A stretch of DNA of 64,000 nucleotides from CBDFHV01 sp965247705 (GTDB lineage Bacteria; Pseudomonadota; Alphaproteobacteria; Rhodospirillales; CAMCUA01): assembly GCA_965247705.1 (NCBI GenBank), contig CBDFHV010000059.1, positions 8,530 to 72,529 on the forward strand. The letters are read 5' to 3'. The position numbers were made by a program, and so were the translations under genes. Position 1 is the first letter of the stretch. Each line of letters begins with the position of its first letter. Shown here in pieces: positions 32,363 through 40,411 of this stretch. The notes under the pieces were generated by a model. It ran no database searches, was not told where the DNA came from, and worked only from the letters and a program-made list of their open reading frames with translations.

Positions 32363-33331
32363 ATGTTGAAACGGTTTTCGATGCTGTTGGCGGTGGCCAT
32401 CATGGCCGTCGCCGCACCGTTGGCGGCGCAGGACAAATTCCCGTCGCGGCCGATAACGATGATCATCCCCACTCCGCCGGGCGGCGGCGTGGACACCATC
32501 CACCGCATGCTGGCCGAGTTCGCCGAGCCCGTGCTCGGCGTTTCGTTCGTGATCGAGAACAAGCCGGGCGCCGGGGGCAGCATCGGCGTGTCGACCATGG
32601 TCACCGCCAAGCCCGACGGTTACACCATCGCCGCGGTGTGGAACGCGCCGGTCACCATCGTGCCCCACTCGCTGAAGGTGCCCTACAGCATCGCCGACAT
32701 TACGCCGGTCATCCAGTCCACTGGCGGCACACCGTTGATCTTCTGTGTGCGCCCGGACTTTCCGGCCGGCAACGGCAAGGAGTTCGTGTCTCACGTCAAA
32801 CAGAACCCGGGCAAGTACACCTACGGTACGGACGGTGTCGGTGCCATTATCCAGCTTTCGGGCGAGCGCCTGTTCCAGCCCCTCGGCCTCAAGCTGCGAC
32901 CGGTGCCGTTCGGCGGCGCGTCGGAGACCCTGAAGAACTTCCTCGGCGGTCATATCGACATTTATGGGGGCAGCATCCCGCCCATTCTCGGCCAGATGCA
33001 GGCCGGCAAGACCAAGTGCCTGCTCGCCACCACCGCCAGCCGGCCCTCGACCATGCCGGATTCGGCATCGGCCGGCGACCTGGGCCTGGCGGAACGGGCG
33101 ACGGAATTGTGGCGCGGGCTGATCGCGCCCAAGGGAACCCCGGCCGACCGCGTCAAGACCCTCGCCGACGCCTTCCGCAAGGCTGCCCAGGCGCCGAAGT
33201 TCCAAGCCTACGTGAAGAAGCGGAACGAGCGCGCCGTGGCCGGAACACCCGCGGAGTTCGCCGCCGTGATCAAGGCCGAGAACAAGGCCTTCGCGGACGT
33301 CGTCATGAGCATCGGCCTGACCAAGAAATAA
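32363..33331 (+). CDS. Tripartite tricarboxylate transporter substrate-binding protein (TctC/Bug)
   Basis: 322 aa. A Sec signal peptide (MLKRFSMLLAVAIMAVAAPL, cut near AAQD) is followed by the Bug-family periplasmic fold: FPSRPITMIIPTPPGGGVDT, VIENKPGAGGSIGVSTMVTA, KPDGYTIAAVW, and KYTYGTDGVGAIIQLSGERL. TctC/Bug proteins deliver carboxylates to the TctA/TctB permease. Here tctC is separated from tctB and tctA by the HMGL-like enzyme gene. The ligand is unknown. A GC-rich hairpin (33363-33382) follows the stop and may limit transcription into downstream genes. Confidence 0.93.
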   Translation: MLKRFSMLLAVAIMAVAAPLAAQDKFPSRPITMIIPTPPGGGVDTIHRMLAEFAEPVLGVSFVIENKPGAGGSIGVSTMVTAKPDGYTIAAVWNAPVTIVPHSLKVPYSIADITPVIQSTGGTPLIFCVRPDFPAGNGKEFVSHVKQNPGKYTYGTDGVGAIIQLSGERLFQPLGLKLRPVPFGGASETLKNFLGGHIDIYGGSIPPILGQMQAGKTKCLLATTASRPSTMPDSASAGDLGLAERATELWRGLIAPKGTPADRVKTLADAFRKAAQAPKFQAYVKKRNERAVAGTPAEFAAVIKAENKAFADVVMSIGLTKK

Positions 33332-33362
33332 TCCCGAGGCCGAGCCTACACGGACCATCGGG

Positions 33363-33382
33363 GCGCCGCGTTCCGGCGGCGC
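33363..33382 (+). terminator. GC hairpin after tctC (weak terminator or attenuator candidate)
   Basis: Inverted repeat GCGCCGC/GCGGCGC with a six-base loop, 32 bases after the tctC stop and 35 bases before the next start. No T-run follows, so at best it is a partial terminator or an mRNA 3'-end protecting hairpin. Confidence 0.35.
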
Positions 33383-33416
33383 GCCGCATTGCACCGTTGC
33401 GAACGGAGTCCCTCCC

Positions 33417-34769
33417 ATGCCGCGTATCCCCGTGTTCTCGCCCGAGGAGGTGACGTCCTTCCGCGCCGCCCTCGACGAATATCGCGAGCCCGGCGCCTAC
33501 GAGCCGGGCAAGTGGTCGGTGAGCCCGCTGAACCGCCGGGCCGACGTGGTCGGGACCCTGCCCCACAAGGTGATCCTGCGGGATATCGCGATCCGCACCA
33601 CCGAACAGATGCCGGGGGTCATCCTGCCGCCGGAAGATCGTCGGCGCCTTATGCGGGCTGTGGTCGAAGCCGGCGTGCCCTCGGTGCAGACCGGCGCCTT
33701 TGGCCGCGACCGGGACCCCGAAGAGATTCGGGCCGACGTCACCCTGATCAAGGACATCAATGCCGATTGCGAGATCGTTTTCGGTGGCGTCACCGGCACC
33801 GGCGACATCGAGACCGCGGCCGCGTTGGGAATCGATAGCGTCCAGTTCTGGGCCGCGCCTTACGTGGAGGCGGCGGCGATCACAGCGGCGCACAGCATCT
33901 ACCGCATGGCCTGGAAGGACGAGGCCTGGCAGAACCTGAGCCTGCCCGACAGCGTCGAGGAGCAGCTCGACAAGGCGGCCGAACTGGTGGAATGCGGCAA
34001 CCGTCTCGGCGTTCTGGTGTCGCCCGGGATCAACCAGGTCGCCTTCGCGCCCGAGGGTTATGTGGAGCGCTATTGCCGCGCCATGGAGTCGGCCGGCGCC
34101 CGGGAGATCGTCCTCTACGATGGGTCCAGCGGTATGGGGCCGGAGGCCTATGGCCACATGGTGGCCCTGGCCAAGAAGCACGCGCCAGGCGCGCGCATCG
34201 GCGTTCACACCCACAACATGTTCGACCTGGCCGTGGCCTGCGCCACGACTGCCGCCCGCGCCGGGGCGGAAGTGCTGGAAGTGTCGGTCAACGGCTATTG
34301 CTCGGCCTCGGGCCAGGCCGACCTTGCCGCCACCGCGCTGGCGCTTGAGGCGCTCTACGGCGTCAAGACGGGGATTGCGCTTGAAAAGCTGACGCCGCTC
34401 GCCCGCCTCGGCGAGGAGGTGACCGGCTACAAGGTCGCCTGGAACAATCCCGTCACCGGACCCGAGGTGCACAACTGGGGCGGCACGGAGTTCGTGATCC
34501 AGGAGCTGAAAATCGATCCGCTGATCCACTGGCCCATCGAGCCGACCATGGTCGGCAACGAGCGCCGCTGGGACATCACCTTCGACAGCGGCCCCTATAC
34601 CATGCTCGACAAGCTGCGGGCCCTGAACATCGAGGTGGCCATGGACCAGGTTGAGACGATCCTCGCCGCCGTGAAGGACGAGATGCGCCGGCGGCGGCGG
34701 GTGCTCGGGGACGACGAAGTCCGCGCGATTGCCACCGGCGCCCCAGCGCGGCAGGACGCCGACGACTAG
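33417..34769 (+). CDS. HMG-CoA lyase-like (DRE-TIM metallolyase) enzyme
   Basis: 450 aa. A DRE-TIM metallolyase: metal-ligand Asp in VILRDIAIRTTEQMPGV (where most relatives have LRDGxQ), barrel strands PSVQTGAFGRD, REIVLYDGSSGMGPEAYGHM, HxH in RIGVHTHNMFDLAVACATTA, and EVSVNGYCSASGQADLAATA. The family includes HMG-CoA lyase, isopropylmalate synthase and citramalate synthase. The loss of DG next to the RD pair and the long C-terminal part (NWGGTEFVIQELKIDPLIHW) make this a divergent member, so I give no substrate. It lies between tctC and tctB, suggesting that it acts on the carboxylate imported by that transporter. Confidence 0.75.
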   Translation: MPRIPVFSPEEVTSFRAALDEYREPGAYEPGKWSVSPLNRRADVVGTLPHKVILRDIAIRTTEQMPGVILPPEDRRRLMRAVVEAGVPSVQTGAFGRDRDPEEIRADVTLIKDINADCEIVFGGVTGTGDIETAAALGIDSVQFWAAPYVEAAAITAAHSIYRMAWKDEAWQNLSLPDSVEEQLDKAAELVECGNRLGVLVSPGINQVAFAPEGYVERYCRAMESAGAREIVLYDGSSGMGPEAYGHMVALAKKHAPGARIGVHTHNMFDLAVACATTAARAGAEVLEVSVNGYCSASGQADLAATALALEALYGVKTGIALEKLTPLARLGEEVTGYKVAWNNPVTGPEVHNWGGTEFVIQELKIDPLIHWPIEPTMVGNERRWDITFDSGPYTMLDKLRALNIEVAMDQVETILAAVKDEMRRRRRVLGDDEVRAIATGAPARQDADD

Positions 34770-34826
34770 GGGGAATTCTGCCGACCGCCGGTTGAAACGC
34801 GGTATGCTCCCGCGGCTTGCGACGGT

Positions 34827-34901
34827 GGACGGGCGGGTCTGAGACCCGCCCCTACGCAACCAAGGACCAATCGCGTAGGGGCTGGTCTAAGACCGGCCCG
34901 C
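34827..34901. repeat. BIME-like palindromic repeat, copy 1
   Basis: Two adjacent palindromes, GGGCGGGTCTGAGACCCGCC (plus C) and GGCTGGTCTAAGACCGGCC, are joined through CTACGC...GCGTAG so that the whole 75 bp is also an inverted repeat. A second copy is at 48939-49012 with the same layout and near-identical left half. It lies in the 214-base gap between the HMGL-like gene and tctB. No gene is seen in it. Confidence 0.9.
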
Positions 34902-34983
34902 TTCGCAGGCCTTCGGCCGCCAGGAGACGACTAAGGGTCCGACCTCGAATCCTCCGGGCTCATCTGAAGCGCAGGAGTCGGCG

Positions 34984-35445
34984 ATGCCACGATGGTCGGG
35001 ATACCGCCGCGGCGAGGCGGCGATCGCCGCGGCACTCCTGGCGCTCGGCCTCTACGTGGTCTGGGCATCGAGCGAGATGCCGGCCGGTTCCATTTCCCTG
35101 CCCGGGCCCGGATTCTTTCCGACAGCGCTCGGCGTCCTCCTGGTCATTTCGGCGCTGGGTATCATGGCCGGCGCGGGCGGCGGCGATGGGGCTAGCCAGC
35201 CGGTGATTTGGGCGCGACGGGAGTTCGCCGTCACCATGGCCGCCCTGGTGCTGGCGGCGGTGGCGTTCCAGCCCCTCGGCGCCATTCCGACCCTGGCCCT
35301 GTTCCTGGCAATGATGATTCGCACCCTCGCCCGGGTCCCGTGGTGGCGGGCGGTCCTGGCTGGCGTCATTGGCGCGGGCGCGGGCCGCATCGTTTTCGTC
35401 GACCTGCTGGACGTGCGGCTGCCGGCCGGACTGATGGGGTTCTGA
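34984..35445 (+). CDS. Tripartite tricarboxylate transporter small membrane subunit (TctB)
   Basis: 153 aa with four hydrophobic segments: GEAAIAAALLALGLYVVWAS, LGVLLVISALGIMAGAG, EFAVTMAALVLAAVAFQPLG and WRAVLAGVIGAGAGRIVFVD. The signature stretch MPAGSISLPGPGFFPTALGV is that of TctB. AGGAG lies about seven bases upstream of the ATG. The tctA gene starts one base after its stop. Confidence 0.9.
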   Translation: MPRWSGYRRGEAAIAAALLALGLYVVWASSEMPAGSISLPGPGFFPTALGVLLVISALGIMAGAGGGDGASQPVIWARREFAVTMAALVLAAVAFQPLGAIPTLALFLAMMIRTLARVPWWRAVLAGVIGAGAGRIVFVDLLDVRLPAGLMGF

Positions 35446-35446
35446 G

Positions 35447-36950
35447 GTGGAAACCCTCGACTATCTGGGGCAGGGGTTCGCCGTCGCCCTCACCTGGGAG
35501 AACCTGCTCTACTGCCTGATCGGCTGCGTATGGGGCACCATGGTCGGCGTGTTGCCGGGCCTGGGGCCGCTGGCCGGCATGACGTTGCTGTTGCCGATCA
35601 CCTACGATCTGGAGCCGACCGGCGCCCTGATCATGTTGGCCGGGATCTTCTACGGGGCCATGTATGGGGGGTCCATTACCTCGATCCTGGTGCGCATCCC
35701 TGGAGAGGCCGCCTCGGTCATCACCTGCATCGACGGCTACGAGATGGCGCGGTCGGGGCGCCGGGCCGGCGCTGATGGTGTCGGCGGTGGGCAGCTTCAT
35801 CGGCGGAACGCTGTCGGTGCTGGGGCTGGTGGCCTTTGCGCCCCCCCTGGCCGAAGCCATGCTGACGGTGGGGCCGGCCGCCGAGTTCATGCTCATGGCG
35901 CTGGCCCTGGTCATCGTCAGCTTCGTTTCCAGCGGCCGGCCGATCAAGACCCTGGCCATGGTCCTCTTGGGCATGCTGATCGCGGTGATTGGCCTGGATC
36001 CCCTGACCGCATGGCCGCGGTTTACCTTCGGTCGAATCGAGCGTGCCGACGGCATCGGCTTCGTGCCGCTGGCCATCGGCCTCTTCGGAGTGTCGGAGAT
36101 CTTGCTCAGCTTCGAGAAAATGACCGACATGAAGCCGATCACGCCAAGCCTGCGGGCCTTGCTGCCACGGCGCTCGGACGTGCGAGAATCGGCGCCGGCG
36201 GTGGCGCGCGGCTCGCTGATCGGCTTCCTCTTCGGCGTCATTCCCGGGATCAGTCACGTGATCTCCACCTTCGTATCCTATGCGGTGGAGAAGAGGTTCG
36301 CCGCGCGGCCGGAGGAATTCGGTCGCGGCGCCATCGCCGGCGTCGCCGGGCCGGAGACGGCGAACAACGCGACCACCGGATCGTCGCTGATCCCGCTGTT
36401 GGTCCTTGGAATTCCCGCCATCCCGGCGACCGCGATCTTGTTGTCGGCGATGCTGATCCATGGGGTGCAGCCGGGCCCGCAGCTGATCACCGATCACCCC
36501 GATATCTTCTGGGGCCTGATCGCCAGCATGTATGTGGGCAACGTCATCCTGCTGCTTTTGAACCTGCCCCTTGTCGGGCTGTTCGTCAGCCTGCTGCGCA
36601 TCCCCTATGCCTACCTGGCGCCGGCCATCCTGCTGATCTCGTTGATCGGGGTCTATTCGGTCAAATCGAGCATCCTCGACCTGTGGATCATGATCGGGTC
36701 GGGGTTGCTGGGCTATGGGCTGCGCAAGTTCGGCTATGACGTGGCGCCGCTCTTGCTGGCCCTGGTGCTCGGGCAGCGGGTCGAGCTCAATTTCCGCCGT
36801 TCCCTGGTCGTCTCCGACGGCGATTACGGGATCTTCATCGAGGGCGTGGCGGTGAAGGTCTTCGTCGCGGCGCTCGTCGTCGTCCTGGTGCTGCAGGCAC
36901 TGGCCCGGGTGTTCGGCTACCGCCGCGGCGTCGTCGACGAGCCGGACTGA
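35447..36950 (+). pseudogene. Tripartite tricarboxylate transporter permease TctA, frameshifted
   Basis: The large permease subunit is split between two frames. The first (from a GTG at 35447) encodes the normal N-terminus with VLPGLGPLAGMTLLLPITYD, GAMYGGSITSILVRIPGEAA and DGYEMARSGR. It then goes out of frame at about 35759-35765 (GGGCGCCGGGCCGGCGCTG). The next frame resumes at once with GPALMVSAVGSFIGGTLSVL and continues through VIPGISHVISTFVSYAVEKR and ATTGSSLIPLLVLGIPAIPA to residue ~500. Comparison with the expected R-A-G-P-A-L fits a two-base loss best, though one extra base is also possible. Repair would give a full ~500-aa, ~12-segment permease. It is either a recent inactivation or a sequencing error; everything else looks intact. 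Confidence 0.85.
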
Positions 36951-36963
36951 GGATTCGGCTGGC

Positions 36964-36994
36964 TTGACTCGTCCGCGTGGCCGCGCGCTACACT
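36964..36994 (+). promoter_or_regulatory. Possible promoter upstream of the first ABC binding-protein gene
   Basis: TTGACT at 36964-36969 and CTACACT ending at 36994 (18-19 bp spacer, slightly long) lie about 38 bases upstream of the ATG and right after tctA. Only the -35 box is convincing. Confidence 0.3.
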
Positions 36995-37031
36995 GGCGGC
37001 ACTAATTCACGCCTTGGGAGGACCCTCATCC

Positions 37032-38609
37032 ATGCGACATAATCTGATTATCGCCAGCGCCCTGACCGCCGCCGTGTTCACCGGCGTGGCCGGGGCCGAA
37101 ACCCTGACCCTGGGCATCGCCACCGAGCCCACGTCGGTCGATCCCCACTATTACAACTTCCCCCAGAACCACGCGGTCGCCGACCACGTGTTCAACACCC
37201 TGATCATCAAGGACCACCGCCAGCAGCCGACGCCTGGCTTGGCACTGTCGTGGAAGCCCATCGATGACAAGGTGTGGGAGTTCAAGCTGCGCCAGGGGGT
37301 GAAATTCCACAACGGCCAGCCGTTCACCGCCGATGACGTGCTGTTCAGCCATGAACGCGCCATCGCCATGAAGACCGCTTCGCCGCCCGGCCGCTACCAG
37401 AAGAACAAGACCATCACCAAGGTCGACGACTACACCATCCACATCACCACGGGCGAGCCCTACCCGTTGATGTGGAAGGAAATGCAGATGGTACACATCG
37501 TCTCGCGCACCGCTGCCAAGGGCAAGACGACCGAAGACATGCACAAGGGCGACGGGATGATCGGCACCGGCGCCTACAAGTTCGTCGAATGGGTGTCCGG
37601 AGATCGGGTCGTCATGGAGCCCAACCCCGATTTCTGGGGCGAAAAGGCCAAGTGGAGCAAGGTCGTCTTCAAGCCTATCAAGTCGGCCCCCTCGCGGGTG
37701 GCGGCGCTGTTGAATGGGGACGTGGATATCATCGACTATGTGCCCACCCCCGACGTCAAGTCTCTGAAGGCCAACCCCAAGGTGGCGATCACCGAAAGCC
37801 CCTCCAACCGGGTCATCTACTTCTGGACCGACATCGGCCGCCACATCTCGCCGTACGTGAAGGACAACGATGGCAATCCGCTGTTCCCCAACCCGTTCCA
37901 AAACTGGAAGGTACGCAAGGCCATTTCCAAGGCGATCAACCGCGACGCCATCGTCGATCGGGTAATGGAAGGGGCGGCAATTCCCGCCGGACAGATGTCG
38001 CCCGACTTCATCTTCGGCAGCAACCCGGACCTGAAGCCCGACACCTACGATCCGGAGCTGGCCAAGAAGCTGTTGGCCGAGGCCGGCTATCCCGACGGCT
38101 TCCGCCTCACCGCCCACGGCCCCAACGACCGCTACGTCAACGACGAGAAGCTGGTGCAGACGGTCGCTGCCATGTTGACCCGAGTCGGTATCAAGACCGA
38201 GGTGCAGACCTTTCCCCGGTCGGTCTATTTCTCCCGGTCCAGTCGCGGTGGCGAGTACGGACTGCCCGAGTTCAGTTTCTATCTCATGGGTTCGGGGTCC
38301 AATCTCGGCGACGGGCTTTCGCAGCTCCAGTTCAGTCACGGCACCAACGGCCTGAAAGCCAACTACGGGGTGGGTAACCGGGGTCGGTACAGCAATCCCA
38401 TCGTCGACTACTTCTTACTGACCGCCTTCACCACCATCGACGACGCCAAGCGCGAAAAGCTGGTTCAGCAGGCGGTCGCGGTCGCCGTAAAGGAATATGC
38501 CTTCATCCCAACCCACTATCAGAAGAACATCTGGGCCCACCGGCCCGACCTGACCTACGTCGGTCACACCAACGAAAAGACCAAGGCCATGCTGGTCGGC
38601 AAAAAGTGA
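37032..38609 (+). CDS. ABC transporter substrate-binding protein, family 5 (peptide/nickel type), copy 1
   Basis: 525 aa. Sec signal MRHNLIIASALTAAVFTGVA with cleavage after AGA, no lipobox Cys. SBP_bac_5 features: TEPTSVDPHYYNFPQNHAVA, VWEFKLRQGVKFHNGQPFTA followed by DDVLFSHERA, GTGAYKFVEW and AGQMSPDFIFGSNPDLKPDT. These proteins bind peptides, nickel or other solutes in the periplasm for Dpp/Opp-type importers. GGAGG precedes the ATG. A close paralogue follows. No matching permease or ATPase genes are present, so they must use transporters encoded elsewhere. Confidence 0.92.
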   Translation: MRHNLIIASALTAAVFTGVAGAETLTLGIATEPTSVDPHYYNFPQNHAVADHVFNTLIIKDHRQQPTPGLALSWKPIDDKVWEFKLRQGVKFHNGQPFTADDVLFSHERAIAMKTASPPGRYQKNKTITKVDDYTIHITTGEPYPLMWKEMQMVHIVSRTAAKGKTTEDMHKGDGMIGTGAYKFVEWVSGDRVVMEPNPDFWGEKAKWSKVVFKPIKSAPSRVAALLNGDVDIIDYVPTPDVKSLKANPKVAITESPSNRVIYFWTDIGRHISPYVKDNDGNPLFPNPFQNWKVRKAISKAINRDAIVDRVMEGAAIPAGQMSPDFIFGSNPDLKPDTYDPELAKKLLAEAGYPDGFRLTAHGPNDRYVNDEKLVQTVAAMLTRVGIKTEVQTFPRSVYFSRSSRGGEYGLPEFSFYLMGSGSNLGDGLSQLQFSHGTNGLKANYGVGNRGRYSNPIVDYFLLTAFTTIDDAKREKLVQQAVAVAVKEYAFIPTHYQKNIWAHRPDLTYVGHTNEKTKAMLVGKK

Positions 38610-38648
38610 TCGGCGTGCTCTTGACCAAGAAAACCGTGCTCTAGGCAT

Positions 38649-38678
38649 GCCGGCCCCGGTTTTCCGGGGCCGGCTGTT
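38649..38678 (+). terminator. Terminator-like hairpin between the two binding-protein genes
   Basis: Perfect 11-bp stem GCCGGCCCCGG/CCGGGGCCGGC around a TTTT loop, followed by TGTTT. Placed 40 bases after the copy-1 stop. Strong stem, weak T-run. Confidence 0.7.
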
Positions 38679-38726
38679 TGCCCGATGATTTACACAGGCC
38701 CGCACAATTCAAGGAAGGACGACACG

Positions 38727-40295
38727 ATGCAAAGAACGATTGCAACAGCACTGACCGCGTTCGCCGCGGTCGCTTTGATGGGGGCGGCCTCGGCCGACAA
38801 CCTGACCATCGGCGTGCGGGTGGAGACCAGCTCCATCGACCCGCACTTCTTCAACAGCCCGCCCAACCTGCAAATCGGCAGTCATATCTTCAACAAGCTG
38901 GTCCGCCGGGACAAGGACGAGCAGCTGCAGCCCGACCTGGCGGTCTCGTGGAAACCCATCGACAAGACGGTCTGGGAGATCAAGCTGCGCCAGGGCGTGA
39001 AATGGCACGACGGATCGCCGTTCACCGCCGATGACGTTCTGTTCACGGTGGAACGCTCGCCCAACGTCCCGGGATCGTCGTCGACGCCGGGGCGGTTCTT
39101 CCTGGCCAAGGAATTCACCAAGGTCGACGACCACACCCTCCACATCAAGACCGAGAAGCCCTACCCGACCATGGCCAACGACCTGTCGGTCGCCCACATC
39201 GTCTCCAAGAAACACGGCAAGGGCGCCACCACCGAGGACTACAATTCGGGCAAGGCGGCCATCGGCACCGGGCCTTACAAGTTCGTCGAATGGGTGCCCG
39301 GCGATCGGGTGGTCATGGAAGCCAATCCCGGCTACTGGGGCGGCAAACCCAAGTGGGACCGTGTGGTTTACAAGAAGATCGTTTCCGGCCCGTCGCGGGT
39401 AGCGGCGATGCTGAACGGCGACGTGGACCTGATCGACTTCGTGCCGCCGGAGGATCTGAAGAAGCTCGAACAGAACCCCAAGGTGGCGATCCACAAGGGG
39501 CCGTCGAACCGCATCATCCAGTTGGTTCCCGACGTGTGGCGCGACCTCACGCCCATGGTCTTCGACAATGACGGTAATCAAATGTGGCCCAACCCGCTTC
39601 GCGACTGGCGGGTCCGCAAGGCCTTCTCCAAGGCGATCAACCGCCAGGCCATCGTCGACCGGGTGATGGAAGGGGCGGCGATTCCCGCCGGCCAGCCGGT
39701 CGCGCCGGGCATGCACGGCCACACGCCGGACCTCAAGGCGGAACCGTTCGACCCCGAAGGCGCCAAGAAGCTGCTGGCAACTGCGGGCTATGGTGACGGC
39801 TTCAGGGTCAAGCTTCATGGACCCAACGACCGCTACGTCAACGACGCCAAGATCGTCCAGACCCTGGCCCAGATGCTGACCCGGATCGGCATCGTTTCCG
39901 AGGTTGAGACCATGCCCAAGAGCGTCTACTTCACCCGGGTGAAGAACGGCCTCTACAGCCTGAGCCTGCTGGGCTATGGGTCCGACACCGGCGACGCCTC
40001 CTCGGCCCTGAACGGCCTGATCCACAGCCTGCAACCGTTGCGGGGTCTTGGTCGCATCAACCGGGGCGGCTACAGCAACCGTCGCGTCGACGACCTGGCC
40101 GACAAGGCCCTCTTCGAGCTTGACCAGGGCAAGCGTCTGGAACTGATCCAGGAAGCCTACCGGATCACCATGAAGGACGTGGGCTCGATCCCGCTTCACT
40201 GGCAGGTCAACGTCTGGGCGTCCAAGCCGGGACTGGTCTATGAGCCCCGGAAGGACGAGAACACCATGGCGATGTCCACGTCCAAGAGAAAATAG
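38727..40295 (+). CDS. ABC transporter substrate-binding protein, family 5 (peptide/nickel type), copy 2
   Basis: 522 aa. Sec signal MQRTIATALTAFAAVALMGA cut after ASA. It aligns along its length with copy 1 (SSIDPHFFNSPPNLQIGSHI, VWEIKLRQGVKWHDGSPFTA, GTGPYKFVEWVPGDRVVMEA, VDRVMEGAAIPAGQPVAPGM), so the pair is a tandem duplication that has diverged. Differences cluster in the ligand-facing C-terminal half, implying different ligands. AAGGAAGG lies close upstream of the ATG. It is followed by a hairpin and then hyuB copy 4, which may be fed by it. Confidence 0.92.
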   Translation: MQRTIATALTAFAAVALMGAASADNLTIGVRVETSSIDPHFFNSPPNLQIGSHIFNKLVRRDKDEQLQPDLAVSWKPIDKTVWEIKLRQGVKWHDGSPFTADDVLFTVERSPNVPGSSSTPGRFFLAKEFTKVDDHTLHIKTEKPYPTMANDLSVAHIVSKKHGKGATTEDYNSGKAAIGTGPYKFVEWVPGDRVVMEANPGYWGGKPKWDRVVYKKIVSGPSRVAAMLNGDVDLIDFVPPEDLKKLEQNPKVAIHKGPSNRIIQLVPDVWRDLTPMVFDNDGNQMWPNPLRDWRVRKAFSKAINRQAIVDRVMEGAAIPAGQPVAPGMHGHTPDLKAEPFDPEGAKKLLATAGYGDGFRVKLHGPNDRYVNDAKIVQTLAQMLTRIGIVSEVETMPKSVYFTRVKNGLYSLSLLGYGSDTGDASSALNGLIHSLQPLRGLGRINRGGYSNRRVDDLADKALFELDQGKRLELIQEAYRITMKDVGSIPLHWQVNVWASKPGLVYEPRKDENTMAMSTSKRK

Positions 40296-40314
40296 CGCGT
40301 ATTGAACGTGTTGC

Positions 40315-40350
40315 GGCGGGCGAACCCATGCTGGGTCGCCCGCCATTTTC
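40315..40350 (+). terminator. Terminator hairpin after binding-protein copy 2
   Basis: Stem GGCGGGCGAACCC/GGGTCGCCCGCC with one bulge and a five-base loop, then ATTTTC. It lies 20 bases after the stop and 62 bases before hyuB copy 4. Confidence 0.7.
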
Positions 40351-40411
40351 TTGCCGGCCATGTGTCGTCGCCCCCGGGCGAGACGTGAATAGCGCCAGGA
40401 AGGTGTGACCG

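Noticed and set aside
35447..36950. Programmed frameshift in tctA
   Set aside because: No slippery heptamer or stimulatory hairpin is seen at the site, and no tctA family is known to use one; simple indel or error is likelier.
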